Assembly (NCBI GenBank): GCA_902762305.1
Contig: CACWNW010000002.1
Span: forward strand, 62,001 to 126,000
Length of the DNA: 64,000 nt
Reading direction: 5' to 3'
From: Fibrobacter succinogenes
GTDB lineage: Bacteria; Fibrobacterota; Fibrobacteria; Fibrobacterales; Fibrobacteraceae
Both the position numbers and the translations under genes were made by a program. Positions 24,098 through 37,971 of the stretch are shown here, in pieces (positions within the stretch are counted from its first letter, which is position 1; the number at the start of each line of letters is the position of its first letter). The notes below the pieces were generated by a model. That model did no database searches. It was given only the letters and a program-made list of their open reading frames with translations, and was not told where the DNA came from.

Positions 24098-25702
24098 ATG
24101 AAGTTTTTTTCCAAGATTCTCTCGATTCTGATGTTTGCCGCCGCATTCGGGTTCGCAGACTCCACCACGACCGCAACGGTCGATTCCGCAACTAAGGCCA
24201 TCGTGACAGATACGGCTACAGATTCTATCGGTCGCGCAGCTCCCTCCAGAATGACTGCAGATAAGAAGCGCGCCGTGTGGATCAAGCTCGAAGGCGACGT
24301 GGAACCTTCCATGTACGATTTCTGCGCCCGCGCCATCGCCGACGCCCTCAAGGAAAATCCGGACTACATCGTATTCGAAATCAACACCTTCGGAGGCCGC
24401 CTCGACGCCGCCTTCGACCTGGTCGATACCATCATGGCAGTCAAGGGTCCCGAAACCATCGCGCTCGTGAAGAAGAAAGCCATCAGTGCGGGCAGCCTTA
24501 TCGCCCTCGCCTGCAAGAAGCTCTACATGCTCGAAGCGACCACCATCGGCGACTGCGCCCCCATCGTGCAGGGCGGCGACGGCACCCCGCAAATCGTCGG
24601 CGAAAAGATTCAATCCCCGCTCCGCGCCAAGTTCAGGAACCTCGCCCAGCGTAACGGCTATCCCGAGCTCCTGAGTTCCTCGTTCGTGACTCCGGAACTC
24701 GAAGTCCTCGAACTCACCGCCAAACTCGACAAGGGCAAGAAGACCGAACGCGACACGACGCTCATCATCGAAGGCCAAAAGTTCGCCGTCCTGGACAGCG
24801 CCGAAAAGAAGTTCTGGGGCGCCCCGAAAATCCTCGTAAAGAAGGGCGAACTCCTGACCATGACCGACAAGGAAGCGCAGGAACTCGGGTTCTCCAGGGG
24901 CACCTTCAAGGACCGCGAGGAATTCGAGACGACACTCGCTATCGAGAACGCAAGCGAAGTCGAAACGACACTCGGCGAAGATATCGCCTCCGCAATCGCA
25001 GCCATCGCAGGCATCCTGCTCATCCTCGGTTTCGGCGCGCTCTACATCGAATTCAAGACCCCGGGATTCGGGCTATTCGGCGTCATAGGCCTGGTGCTTA
25101 TCGGCATCGTGTTCCTCGGGCAGTTCGCCCCGCAGCTCGACGGCTACATTCCCGCCATCCTGCTCGTCGCGGGCATAATCCTCTTCCTTGTAGAAATATT
25201 CGTGATGCCCGGGACATTCCTGTTCGGCATCGGCGGCATCATCTGCATGATTATCGCCCTTGCGATGTCGTTCTCGCCCGCAGAAATGCCCGAGTTCGTG
25301 CCCGAGACTGTGGAATCGACCTTCGATGCGACCCCATGGCTACTGGGGCTGCTCTATATGCTGTGCTGTGCGGGCGTCGCGCTCGTATTCCCGATCGCCG
25401 CCAGCAAGTACCTGATTCCGCTCCTGCCCGAAGGCTGGACGCCCATGCTCAAGACCGACCTCGAGACGGCGGCCTCCCCCACGGAATCCGTACAGGAATT
25501 GCATGTGGGCGATACCGGCATTGCGAAGACATTCCTGCGCCCCGTAGGCCAGGCAAGCTTTACCATGCCCGACGGAAGCACCAAGCTTTTTGACGTGCAG
25601 ACCCACGGTGAAATCATCGAAGCGAACACCCGCGTGAAGGTCGAATCCATACAGGAAGGCCACATCTGGGTCGGGCTCGACGAACAAAATGGAAATGCCT
25701 AG
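24098..25702 (+). CDS. NfeD-family membrane-bound ClpP-class serine protease
   Basis: 534 residues from ATG 24098, where a signal peptide starts ([20 protein letters not shown]). The ClpP-like domain has [24 protein letters not shown] (about 86-109) and [19 protein letters not shown] (about 124-142), with the Ser of SAGS as nucleophile. About four membrane helices follow (about 290-460), then an NfeD C-terminal OB fold ([18 protein letters not shown]...[16 protein letters not shown]). Family members act with stomatin/flotillin proteins in membrane quality control; the FloA gene lies 38 nt downstream, which supports this. Confidence 0.92.
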   Translation: MKFFSKILSILMFAAAFGFADSTTTATVDSATKAIVTDTATDSIGRAAPSRMTADKKRAVWIKLEGDVEPSMYDFCARAIADALKENPDYIVFEINTFGGRLDAAFDLVDTIMAVKGPETIALVKKKAISAGSLIALACKKLYMLEATTIGDCAPIVQGGDGTPQIVGEKIQSPLRAKFRNLAQRNGYPELLSSSFVTPELEVLELTAKLDKGKKTERDTTLIIEGQKFAVLDSAEKKFWGAPKILVKKGELLTMTDKEAQELGFSRGTFKDREEFETTLAIENASEVETTLGEDIASAIAAIAGILLILGFGALYIEFKTPGFGLFGVIGLVLIGIVFLGQFAPQLDGYIPAILLVAGIILFLVEIFVMPGTFLFGIGGIICMIIALAMSFSPAEMPEFVPETVESTFDATPWLLGLLYMLCCAGVALVFPIAASKYLIPLLPEGWTPMLKTDLETAASPTESVQELHVGDTGIAKTFLRPVGQASFTMPDGSTKLFDVQTHGEIIEANTRVKVESIQEGHIWVGLDEQNGNA

Positions 25703-25740
25703 AAAATTTTAGTAGAATTAAACAAAAACGGAGAAAAACA

Positions 25741-26712
25741 ATGGATACACTCCTTATCGTTGGAATCATCATCGCGGCAATTGCCGTCATCGTCATCCTT
25801 GCCTTTGTCGGCAAGTTCATCGGCCTTTGGCTTCAAGCCTTGTTCTCCAAGGCAAACGTGAGCATTTTCCAGCTCATCGGTATGCGCTTGCGTAAGGTGC
25901 CTCCGCAGGTCATCGTCGAAGCCCGTATTTTGAGTTGCAAGGCAGGCCTCCCCGTCGACACGAACCTGCTCGAAGCTCACTACCTTTCCCGCGGTAACGT
26001 GCTCCGCGTGATTCAGGCCCTCATCGCCGCCAACAAGGCGAACATCAAGCTCGACTTCAAGGAAGCCGCTGCCATCGACCTCGCCGGCCGTAACGTGCTC
26101 GAAGCCGTGCAGATGTCCGTGAACCCGAAGGTCATCACGACCCCGAAGGTTTCCGCCGTGGCCCTCGATGGTATCCAGCTACATGCCGTGACCCGTATTA
26201 CCGTGCGCGCCAGCATCCAGAAGCTCGTCGGTGGCGCCGGCGAAGATACCGTGATTGCCCGTGTGGGTGAAGGCATCGTGTCTTCCATCGGTTCTGCAAA
26301 GAGCCACAAGGACGTGCTCGAAAACCCGAACATGATTTCCAAGAAGGTGCTCGCCTCCGGCCTCGATGCCGGTACCGCCTTCGAAATTCTTTCCATTGAC
26401 ATCGCCGACGTGGACGTGGGCCAGAACATCGGTGCTATCCTCGAGACTGACCGTGCCGAAGCCGACAAGAAGATTGCACAGGCAAAGGCAGAAGAACGCC
26501 GCGCCATGGCTTATGCCGCCGAACAGGAAATGAAGGCGAAGGTCATGGAAATGAAGGCCAAGCTCGTCGAAGCCGAAGCCCAGATCCCGATGGCCATGGC
26601 ATCCGCACTGCGCGATGGCAAGCTCGGCGTTATGGACTACTACAACCTCAAGAACATCGAAGCCGACACGCAGATGCGCAAGGAAATCGGAGCTGCTCCG
26701 GAAGCGAAGTAG
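25741..26712 (+). CDS. floA: Flotillin-like protein FloA (UPF0365/YqfA)
   Basis: 323 residues: an N-terminal membrane hairpin (about 4-30, [30 protein letters not shown]), the SPFH-type domain with [69 protein letters not shown], and a helical C-terminus rich in Ala/Glu/Lys. It scaffolds membrane microdomains in other bacteria. The pairing with NfeD just upstream is conserved. SD GGAGAAA before the ATG. Confidence 0.95.
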   Translation: MDTLLIVGIIIAAIAVIVILAFVGKFIGLWLQALFSKANVSIFQLIGMRLRKVPPQVIVEARILSCKAGLPVDTNLLEAHYLSRGNVLRVIQALIAANKANIKLDFKEAAAIDLAGRNVLEAVQMSVNPKVITTPKVSAVALDGIQLHAVTRITVRASIQKLVGGAGEDTVIARVGEGIVSSIGSAKSHKDVLENPNMISKKVLASGLDAGTAFEILSIDIADVDVGQNIGAILETDRAEADKKIAQAKAEERRAMAYAAEQEMKAKVMEMKAKLVEAEAQIPMAMASALRDGKLGVMDYYNLKNIEADTQMRKEIGAAPEAK

Positions 26713-26715
26713 TAA

Positions 26716-27537
26716 ATGAAAGGCTTACTCATACTCATCGGCGTCTGGCTTCTTGATGTTGTCATCAAGAAGGTTGCTGCGAACAGGAAAAAGCAGCAAC
26801 AGATGCCGCAGTACCAGCCGAGCAACGATGCAGATGAAGACGAAAGCGAAATCGAGTCCCAGGAATCGGAGCCGCAGTTTGCACCTCCGCGTTCCTTGCA
26901 GGATTTGATTCGCCAGTTCGAAAATGCACAGAACGAAGCCGAGCAGGGAAACATCGAGCCGCCCACACCGCCGGCACCGCAGCCGCACTACAGTGACGAA
27001 CCGTTAACCTTCCGCGATATCGCAGAAGAGGTAATCGAACTCGACGTCGTCGATATGGAATTTCTGAAAGACCAATTCGACCTGACGGAGGGTGAAGCGA
27101 TTACGATGCTCGCTGAACTCCAGAAGTACCGTATTATCGGGCGCGACATGGGTGACGGCGAGTACGACGTGCTGGTGCACGACCTCATCGAGTTGAACAA
27201 TCTCCTCAATCACGATAAACCCTCGCAGGAGCAGATTCTCGAAGAAGCCGAAGCCGAAGCCGAAGAAGACGACGGTCTCCACCAGGAACTGGAACGCCAG
27301 CGCAAGCTGAACGAACTAGAAGGCCGCGCCAAATCGGCACGCGAATCCGCAGCCTCTTCTTCCGGCTTTGACGCGATCGAAGACCCAAACGCTTCGGACG
27401 ACGGAACGGTTGTTGTCGCGCGGCGCGCTCCCCTTGTTTCCACAAGGAACATCGCCGACGTGCGCAAGGGATTCATCTGGGCGAAAGTCCTGGACGAGCC
27501 CCGATTCAAGCGCCGCTGGAGCACGCAATACCGCTAG
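26716..27537 (+). CDS. Membrane-anchored protein with a winged-helix-like segment, unknown
   Basis: 273 residues. One N-terminal hydrophobic segment (LLILIGVWLLDVVIKKV), a Gln/Glu-rich linker, then a helical unit (about 105-160: VIELDVVDMEFLKDQFDLTEGEAITMLAELQKYRIIGRDMGDGEYDVLVHDLIEL) that reads like a small winged helix, loosely similar to the FtsK gamma domain. An acidic coiled coil (EEAEAEAEEDDGLHQELERQRKLNELE) and a basic tail ending FKRRWSTQYR follow. Starts 3 nt after floA, so almost certainly in the NfeD-FloA operon. The terminator at 27562-27586 ends the unit. Confidence 0.65.
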   Translation: MKGLLILIGVWLLDVVIKKVAANRKKQQQMPQYQPSNDADEDESEIESQESEPQFAPPRSLQDLIRQFENAQNEAEQGNIEPPTPPAPQPHYSDEPLTFRDIAEEVIELDVVDMEFLKDQFDLTEGEAITMLAELQKYRIIGRDMGDGEYDVLVHDLIELNNLLNHDKPSQEQILEEAEAEAEEDDGLHQELERQRKLNELEGRAKSARESAASSSGFDAIEDPNASDDGTVVVARRAPLVSTRNIADVRKGFIWAKVLDEPRFKRRWSTQYR

Positions 27538-27561
27538 GTACAGCTTTTTTTCCACATCGAA

Positions 27562-27586
27562 GCCTCCCCCGCAGGGAGGCTTTTTT
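27562..27586 (+). terminator. Intrinsic terminator of the NfeD-FloA operon
   Basis: GCCTCCC, CCGCA loop, GGGAGGC, then six T, 25 nt after the stop at 27535-27537. Confidence 0.9.
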
Positions 27587-27694
27587 ATCTTCATATGAAA
27601 CACTTTCTGAACTGAAGATAAATTATTTGAAACCAAAGAACTTTCTGTCAATAAAAATTATAAATTACCTTTCTAAGAAAGAAGGAGGTTTCAA

Positions 27695-28087
27695 ATGCAC
27701 AATTTTTTCCGCAAAATTCTCGGTAAAACACTCGCTTTCCTGAGCGCAGTTTTCTGGAGCAGGCGTTACAGGCTGGCCAGCATCATCACATCTTCATTCG
27801 CATTGCAGGCATTCTCGTGCACCTACGGTTCCCCCGACGATGTCGAGCACTCCTGCCATGGTCTAGAATTCCAGTTGCAACATGAAAGCAACCCGTACTA
27901 TTCGGAATGCGAACAGAAAATCGTAGACCAACTCGTCTTGGCCAATCGTGTAAAGGAGCAATACGGAGAAAACTCCAACGAGTACATCTCGCAATGGAAC
28001 GAATCGCTCCGTACAGCCCGAAATATTGCAGAAACGTGCGAAATGAGCACTCTCAAGATAGACGGCACGGTCTCGTGCTACGATTAG
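27695..28087 (+). CDS. Small exported protein with a CTYGSP motif, unknown
   Basis: 130 residues, SD AAGGAGG 6 nt before the ATG. A basic N-terminus and a hydrophobic segment end at FALQAFSCTYGSPDD (Cys42). A Cys followed by (T/M)YG(S/T)P is seen in a group of gut-bacterial lipoproteins encoded near radical SAM/SPASM proteins, so this may be a divergent or shortened relative. No radical SAM gene is adjacent except mqnE 4 kb away. The mature part has four further Cys (HSCHG, YSECEQ, AETCEM, VSCYD), suggesting two disulfides. Confidence 0.6.
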   Translation: MHNFFRKILGKTLAFLSAVFWSRRYRLASIITSSFALQAFSCTYGSPDDVEHSCHGLEFQLQHESNPYYSECEQKIVDQLVLANRVKEQYGENSNEYISQWNESLRTARNIAETCEMSTLKIDGTVSCYD

Positions 28088-28103
28088 GTGTCAGACTCTG
28101 TAG

Positions 28104-32350
<4,247 letters not shown>

Positions 32351-32394
32351 GCTTTTAAAATAACCTAAAACAAGGCGAAAAGCACAAAAAAAAT

Positions 32395-32420
32395 AAAGAA
32401 CCCACCGAAGTGAGTTCTTT
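32395..32420 (-). terminator. Intrinsic terminator of tRNA-Glu
   Basis: On the minus strand AAAGAACTCAC, TTCG tetraloop, GTGGGTTCTTT then ATTTTTTTT: an 11-bp stem with one mismatch (T-G), 3 nt after the tRNA. Confidence 0.88.
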
Positions 32421-32422
32421 AG

Positions 32423-32495
32423 TACCCCCAAGCGGACTCGAACCGCTGTTGCGGGAATGAGAATCCCGAGTCCTGGGCCACTAGACGATGGGGGC
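32423..32495 (-). tRNA. tRNA-Glu (anticodon CTC)
   Basis: On the minus strand the gene starts GCCCCCATCGTCTAGTGG, with acceptor arm GCCCCCA pairing to TGGGGGT. Anticodon stem CGGGA/TCCCG holds loop TTCTCAT, giving anticodon CTC (codon GAG). T-arm GCGGTTCGAGTCCGC. Discriminator A; CCA is not encoded. Sequence elements such as GTCTAGTGGCCCAGGA match bacterial tRNA-Glu. Confidence 0.95.
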
Positions 32496-32534
32496 GTCAA
32501 GCGGGCTCAAATATAGCAAAGCCCGCTAATTTCG

Positions 32535-34478
32535 TCAATCCCTGTAGAACAGGTCAAGATTGCTTTCGACCGGAGTAGACTTCTCGATGTTGCTAATGAA
32601 TCCGTTGAACAAAGTCATAGAAGCGAAGCGGCCAGCGCTTTCGATTTCCTGCTTCACAGCAGTTTCGACAGCGGCATCTTCAGGAGCGACCTTGCTGTTC
32701 ACGCGCACCATCACGGCACCAAGATCCGTCTCGACAACAGGGCCCCATTCGCCGACCTTCTGTTCGTTGAGAACCTTGAACAAGGCAACGTTGCCATAGC
32801 CGAATCCGTTCACGTAACCTTCGGCAGAGGCCTTCATGTTCTGGATAGAAACCTTTTCGACAGAGACCGGAGTTGCAGTGGAATCACCCGCTTCCGGAGC
32901 CTTCCAGGCCTTGACCTTGTCTGCAACGGAGTTCAGGTAGATGCCAGCGGCATTCGCAGACTTCTTGGCCTTCAGAGCAGTCTTGATGGATTCGAAGTAC
33001 ATGTCGAAATCGCGGTCGCCAGCCTTGAGTTCCTTGAGCTTGTTGGCGAGCACAACGAACTTCGCATTGCGGAGCACCGGAGAGACGTTGCCGGCTTCTT
33101 CAGGAAGGTTTTCGTTGGGCCATGCGAAAGAAGTAAGTCCCTTCAGGTAGCCGAGGTCGGCGATAGAGCCGTTGCGGTCAACCCAGCCGGATTCCTTGAC
33201 TTCGAGGTTCTTTTCCTTGGCGGCAGCTGCAAAGTCCTTGCCGGCAGCGACATCGTTCTTGATGCCCGTAAGAATCTTTTCGAGGCTGTCGATCGTTTCG
33301 GAAGAAGCGTTCACGACGAGCAGGATGTGACCGACGTTCGCAGTGACAGCGCCCGTAGAATCGGTAGTCTTGCCGAAGCTCTTGATGATGTGGTAGCCAT
33401 ACTGCGTCTTGACCGGTTCAGAAACGGCACCGGAATCGAGAGCGAGGGCAGCCTTTTCGAATTCAGGAACATACACGCCCAGGCCAGCGGGCTGCGGAAG
33501 CACGCCACCGTTTTCGGCGCTGCTCGGGTCTTCGGAAGAGACGCGAGCCATTTCTTCGAAGGAGGCGGTAGAAGACGTATCGGCAAGCTGGAAGTAGATG
33601 GTCATTGCATATTCGCGCACGCGCTCGTCATCGGCAGCGGTAGCGGCGACAGGAATCGACACATACTGGAACTTGGCGGCATCGTTTTCGACAAAGAAAC
33701 TGTCGGTATGGGCATTGAAGTATCCCTTGACCATCGCGGTATCGACCACGTCTTCGGCAACAGCGAAATCATTGTTGGAAGCAAAGGCGACATCGATGTC
33801 GAAATCGGTCAGACGGCGTTCGACGGACCACTTGGCTTCGAGGGTCGTCGGGTGGACACCCGCACCAACCAGCATCTGAAGTTGCTTGACCGGAATATTA
33901 CTGTTCTTCATTTCTTCTTCAAGCTGAAGCATCATGCTCCATTTGAAAGCTTCCGGCGTTTCGAGCCAAGCTTCGAAGTCTTCCTTGGTTGCGGTCGTAT
34001 CGGTGACGAACTTCGGGAGGCCTGCGATGTAGGCCTGGCTACGCTGCATCAGTTCTTCCTGGGAGGTGGCCTGCTGCTGGATGGCGTTGAGCCTGTACTG
34101 GGCTTCCTGAATCACACGGGAACGGACAACTTCGAAATTGTTCTTGAATTCGGACTTGAGTTCGGCGACCGAGGCTGCCAGTCCGGCCTTTTCAATCTGT
34201 TCGTCCAGAATAATCTGGCGGACGAAAGAGCGGAAAATATCATTGCGGAGCTGTGCATACTGCTCGTCTTCAAGGCGCTGGTTCTGGAACTGATTCTGCT
34301 GAATCATCTTGAAACGAGAATCAAATTCCGAGTACGAGATCTTGCGGTCGTTCACGACACCGACAGGATAGCTCTGCGCACCCTTCGGAACACGGTCCAT
34401 AGCCAATAGGCCCACGACAATACCTGCCGCGAAAATAACAATAACCCACTTGGCCTTTTCATTTATCCACGTTAACAT
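32535..34478 (-). CDS. PpiD/SurA-like membrane-anchored peptidyl-prolyl isomerase chaperone
   Basis: 647 residues from ATG 34478 (MLTWINEKAKW). One N-terminal membrane helix (about 11-27), a SurA_N-like helical domain (NDRKISYSEFDSRFKMIQQNQ...), a parvulin domain (about 290-360: FEEMARVSSEDPSSAENGGVLPQPAGLGVYVPEFEKAALALDSGAVSEPVKTQYGYHIIK) and a second, degenerate parvulin-like part beginning NVGHILLVVN. The arrangement is that of PpiD, which helps outer-membrane and periplasmic proteins fold after Sec export. Divergent from nadB. Confidence 0.88.
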   Translation of the reverse strand: MLTWINEKAKWVIVIFAAGIVVGLLAMDRVPKGAQSYPVGVVNDRKISYSEFDSRFKMIQQNQFQNQRLEDEQYAQLRNDIFRSFVRQIILDEQIEKAGLAASVAELKSEFKNNFEVVRSRVIQEAQYRLNAIQQQATSQEELMQRSQAYIAGLPKFVTDTTATKEDFEAWLETPEAFKWSMMLQLEEEMKNSNIPVKQLQMLVGAGVHPTTLEAKWSVERRLTDFDIDVAFASNNDFAVAEDVVDTAMVKGYFNAHTDSFFVENDAAKFQYVSIPVAATAADDERVREYAMTIYFQLADTSSTASFEEMARVSSEDPSSAENGGVLPQPAGLGVYVPEFEKAALALDSGAVSEPVKTQYGYHIIKSFGKTTDSTGAVTANVGHILLVVNASSETIDSLEKILTGIKNDVAAGKDFAAAAKEKNLEVKESGWVDRNGSIADLGYLKGLTSFAWPNENLPEEAGNVSPVLRNAKFVVLANKLKELKAGDRDFDMYFESIKTALKAKKSANAAGIYLNSVADKVKAWKAPEAGDSTATPVSVEKVSIQNMKASAEGYVNGFGYGNVALFKVLNEQKVGEWGPVVETDLGAVMVRVNSKVAPEDAAVETAVKQEIESAGRFASMTLFNGFISNIEKSTPVESNLDLFYRD

Positions 34479-34624
34479 AGAGTAGACTCCATTAAAATTT
34501 GTCGGAGCAAAATTTAGCAATAAATTCCAAAACCATTTATTTTGAAACCAAATAATGCCGAAATAGCGCTTTTTTTCTATCTATTGGTCATTCAAAAATA
34601 AAAGTTTCTCAACGGAGACATCGC

Positions 34625-36208
34625 ATGTACGATATTTTGGTCCTCGGTGCAGGAATTTCCGGTTTAAGCGCAGCCATACACGCAGCCGAAAAAGGCCTTT
34701 CTGTTGTCATTCTCACCAAAGGCGCAAAGCCCGACGGATCCTCCAACTACGCCCAGGGCGGCATTGCCACTGTCACCGAAAAGACAGACAAGTTCAAATT
34801 CCATATCGACGACACGCTCGAAGCGGGTGCCGGCCTCTGCAAAAAGGAGCCCGTGAACATCCTCACCAAGAGCGGTCCCGAAACTATCAAGCAGCTCGTA
34901 AAATGGGGCGTGCAGTTCACCCCCTCGCCCGTCGACAAGACCCAGTTTGACCTGCACCTCGAAGGCGGGCACAGCCATCACCGCATTTTGCACGCCGCCG
35001 ACCTCACCGGCAAGGAAATCATGCGCGCGCTGCTGTGCGAACTGCACAAGCACAAGAACATCCACTATATAGAGAACTGCTACATCAAGGACCTGATCTG
35101 CAAGGGCGAAGGCAAGGCGAAGCGCTGCGTGGGAGCAAAGATTATCCACCAGAAGACAGGCCTTGTCGAAGACCTCTACGCGAAGGCCTCCATCCTTTCG
35201 ACCGGCGGTGCGGGCCGTATCTGGCAGTACACCGTATGCCCGCACGACAGCTGCGGCGATGGCATGGCGATTGCGGCACGTGCAGGCGCCGCCCTCCAGG
35301 ACATCGAGTTCATGCAGTTCCACCCGACCAGCCTCTATGCTCCGAGCCTCAAGAAGCCGTTCCTGATTTCGGAAGCGGTACGCGGATTCGGCGGCATCCT
35401 CAAGAACGACAAGGGCGAAGAATTCATGAACCAGGTTCACCCGCTGCACTCGCTCGCACCCCGCGACATCGTGGCCCGCGCCATCCACAGCGAAATGCAG
35501 CGCCTCGGCAAGCCGAACATGTTTATCGACCTCTCGGGCCGCACCCCGAAGGACATCAAGAGCCACTTCCCGAACATCTACGCGAAGTGCCTCGACGCCG
35601 GTATCGACATCACGAAGGAATGGATTCCCGTGGTGCCTGCCGCACATTACATGTGCGGTGGCGTACTGGTCGACACCTGGTCCAGGACCGAAATCAATGG
35701 CCTGTACGCCTGCGGCGAAGTCGCCGCGACAGGCGTCCACGGTGCAAACCGCCTGGCATCGAACTCCCTGCTGGAAAGCGTCGTTTTCGCAATCCGTGCG
35801 GTGGACAACATCTGCGACAGCGGACTCCTGAAAGACAAGATTAGCACTTCGAAGTCGAACAAGACGGAACGCGTCACCTTCACGAAAGCCGCCTACTGGC
35901 GCAAGCGCAAGAAAATCCTGCAAGACATGATGTGGACGCACTGCGGAATCGTGCGTACCGTCGCGGGCCTGAACCAGGGCCTCAAGATTATCGAAGGTCT
36001 CGAAGGCGACGTGCAGGCCGCCATCAAGAACAAGGAAACCGAAAATTTCCACTTCATCGAATTCCAGAACGCGCTGCAGGTGTCCAAGATGATCCTCATC
36101 GCGGCCCTCCACCGCAAGGAATCGCGCGGATTACACTATATTCTTGACTATCCGAATCTGGACCCCAAGACGAAGCACCACACGATTTACCTGGAAAAAT
36201 GCCTGTAG
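34625..36208 (+). CDS. nadB: L-aspartate oxidase
   Basis: FAD enzyme that oxidises aspartate to iminoaspartate, the first step of de novo NAD synthesis. 527 residues: N-terminal VLGAGISGLSAAIHAAEKG (FAD), SSNYAQGGIATV, GGHSHHRILHAAD, STGGAGRIWQYT, EFMQFHPTSLY, LAPRDIVARAI, VVPAAHYMCGGV (active-site His and Arg region) and GVHGANRLASNSLLESVVF. The catalytic regions distinguish it from succinate dehydrogenase flavoprotein. Its last codons overlap the kinase start by 10 nt. nadA and nadC are not in the window. Confidence 0.94.
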   Translation: MYDILVLGAGISGLSAAIHAAEKGLSVVILTKGAKPDGSSNYAQGGIATVTEKTDKFKFHIDDTLEAGAGLCKKEPVNILTKSGPETIKQLVKWGVQFTPSPVDKTQFDLHLEGGHSHHRILHAADLTGKEIMRALLCELHKHKNIHYIENCYIKDLICKGEGKAKRCVGAKIIHQKTGLVEDLYAKASILSTGGAGRIWQYTVCPHDSCGDGMAIAARAGAALQDIEFMQFHPTSLYAPSLKKPFLISEAVRGFGGILKNDKGEEFMNQVHPLHSLAPRDIVARAIHSEMQRLGKPNMFIDLSGRTPKDIKSHFPNIYAKCLDAGIDITKEWIPVVPAAHYMCGGVLVDTWSRTEINGLYACGEVAATGVHGANRLASNSLLESVVFAIRAVDNICDSGLLKDKISTSKSNKTERVTFTKAAYWRKRKKILQDMMWTHCGIVRTVAGLNQGLKIIEGLEGDVQAAIKNKETENFHFIEFQNALQVSKMILIAALHRKESRGLHYILDYPNLDPKTKHHTIYLEKCL

Positions 36209-37230
36209 CAAAGAAGACAAAGGAAGCGATGCCGAAGAAAATCGGCGGATACAAACCGACTCAGGTGCTCGGGCATGGCGCCATGGGCAATGTCTGGCTA
36301 TGCCACGATGAATCCCTCGACCGCATGGTCATCGTGAAGCAGATGGTCCCGACCCTCCTCGAACAGGAGGCGTTTATCCGCAGGTTCCAGCAGGAGGCGA
36401 CCATACTCGCCCACCTGAACCACCCCGCCATCGTCGTGCCCTACGCCCTCTGGAAAGAGAGCGACGGCCAACTTTCGCTTTCCATGGAATTCGTGATGGG
36501 CAAGAACCTCCGCGAAATTCTTGACGCATGCAAGCAACCGCCCGTATGGGTCGTGATGGCAATCCTCTACGAGATTTTTCTCGCCCTGAGCGTCGTGCAC
36601 CGTGCAGGCATCGTACACCGCGACCTGAAACCCGCGAACATGATGGTCGACAAGGACGGGCGAATCCGTCTGCTCGATTTCGGCGTCGCGCACATGGACA
36701 AGGTGTACGAAGACGACCCGACGCTCACCATGGCCGGTTCGCAAATCGGTACGGCCGCCTACATGAGCCCCGAACAGACCATCGGAGATGACGCCACCCC
36801 GGCATCCGACCTGTTCAGCATGGGCGTCATCGCAAGCGAAATGCTGCTGGGCGAAAACGTGTTCCGCGGGGAATCGCTCAACCAAACTTTGCAAAACATC
36901 CGCAGGCTCAAAATCGGCAAGAAGGCCTTCCCCGAAGGCACCCCGAAACAGCTCGTGAAACTGGTGATGCAGCTTCTCGAAAAAAAGCCCTCGAAGCGTC
37001 CGCTCTCGGCCGCCGATGTCGCCGATGAACTGAGCCGCATCATGCGAGCCTATCCGCGCGACCTCACGCCATACCTTTCGGAATGGGTGACATCTGCAAT
37101 AAAAGGCGAAATAACCGCCATAGAACCGAAGACCTACCCGAACAAGTGCGGAAAGATGACTATCGTTATTACTGCACTTGCCTCCGCAATAGCAACTACA
37201 GTCGCATTCCTGCTACTGACTACGCTTTAG
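36199..37230 (+). CDS. Hanks-type serine/threonine protein kinase with C-terminal membrane anchor
   Basis: 343 residues. Gly-rich loop LGHGAMGNVWLC (about 19-30), Lys in VIVKQM (about 43), catalytic HRDLKPANMMV (about 137-147), DFGVAHMD (about 157-164), GTAAYMSPEQ (about 185-194) and ASDLFSMGVIASEMLLGE (about 203-220): all catalytic residues are present. A single membrane helix lies at the very C-terminus (VITALASAIATTVAFLLLTTL) with no extracellular sensor domain, so the kinase is tail-anchored on the cytoplasmic side. The start could also be the Met about 10 codons in. Overlap with nadB and 6-nt spacing to the CvpA gene suggest one operon. Confidence 0.92.
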   Translation: MPVAKKTKEAMPKKIGGYKPTQVLGHGAMGNVWLCHDESLDRMVIVKQMVPTLLEQEAFIRRFQQEATILAHLNHPAIVVPYALWKESDGQLSLSMEFVMGKNLREILDACKQPPVWVVMAILYEIFLALSVVHRAGIVHRDLKPANMMVDKDGRIRLLDFGVAHMDKVYEDDPTLTMAGSQIGTAAYMSPEQTIGDDATPASDLFSMGVIASEMLLGENVFRGESLNQTLQNIRRLKIGKKAFPEGTPKQLVKLVMQLLEKKPSKRPLSAADVADELSRIMRAYPRDLTPYLSEWVTSAIKGEITAIEPKTYPNKCGKMTIVITALASAIATTVAFLLLTTL

Positions 37231-37236
37231 AATTCT

Positions 37237-37971
37237 ATGAACTGGATAGACATTTTCTGCCTCGTCTGCATTCTCATACTCACGCTGATTGGCATCTGGC
37301 GCGGTTTCCTGAAAGACGTATTCAGACTTGTCGCCTGGGCAGCAGCACTTGCAGGAGCCTATTTTGCGCAGGACCTGCTCGCCGACACGATAGCAACGAA
37401 TCTCGCCATCAGCGGGTTCACGGTCAAGCTCGTCAGCATCTGCATCGGGTTCCTCGTACCGTTCGTCCTGCTTTTCATGATTGGGCACTTCGTGCAGAAA
37501 TCCATCGCGAACACGAGCGCGGGCAAGTTGAACCGCATCCTGGGCGGCATTCTCGGCGCCTGCAAGGCATGGGTCATCTGCTTCATGTTCCTCAGCATCC
37601 TGCACATTCTTCCGGTTTCGGGCGGCCTCAAAGAGACGAGGAACGACGCCATCGCCTACAATTTCTACAAGTTCAACCTCGAAGTGCTCGGGTTCTCATC
37701 CGATGAAGTCGACCTGGTCGGCTTTGCTGAAAAGAAGGCAAGCGAATTCAGCAAGGAAATCACGGACAAGGCCGTAGAGAAGGTCAAGGAGACCACGACG
37801 CAGGCCGCAGAACAGGCCAAGGACGCCGCAGTCCAGGCAGCAAAGGACGCTGTCAGCAACGCCAAGGATGTGGCAAGCGAAGCAAAAGATTCGCTTGTAA
37901 AAAAGGTAGAAGTAAAAACAGACTCAGCCGTTTCGACCGTCAAGGGAAAAGTCGAAAAAGCCACTAAGTAG
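37237..37971 (+). CDS. CvpA-family membrane protein with a long helical tail
   Basis: 244 residues: four membrane helices (about 3-20, 28-48, 60-82, 101-125), MNWIDIFCLVCILILTLIGIWRGFLKDVFRLVAWAAALAGAYFAQ being the typical CvpA start. The following 110 residues are an Ala/Lys-rich amphipathic helix of LEA-like repeats (VKETTTQAAEQAKDAAVQAAKDAVSNAKDVASEAKDSL). CvpA is linked to colicin V production and envelope homeostasis in other bacteria; the tail is not part of the core family. Convergent with the deaminase gene, with an 8-bp overlap. Confidence 0.85.
   Translation: MNWIDIFCLVCILILTLIGIWRGFLKDVFRLVAWAAALAGAYFAQDLLADTIATNLAISGFTVKLVSICIGFLVPFVLLFMIGHFVQKSIANTSAGKLNRILGGILGACKAWVICFMFLSILHILPVSGGLKETRNDAIAYNFYKFNLEVLGFSSDEVDLVGFAEKKASEFSKEITDKAVEKVKETTTQAAEQAKDAAVQAAKDAVSNAKDVASEAKDSLVKKVEVKTDSAVSTVKGKVEKATK

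Noticed and set aside
32351-32500. N-terminal extension of the triple-FISUMP protein up to 32500
   Set aside because: It would run through the tRNA-Glu gene and its terminator; a signal peptide begins at the ATG at 32350.
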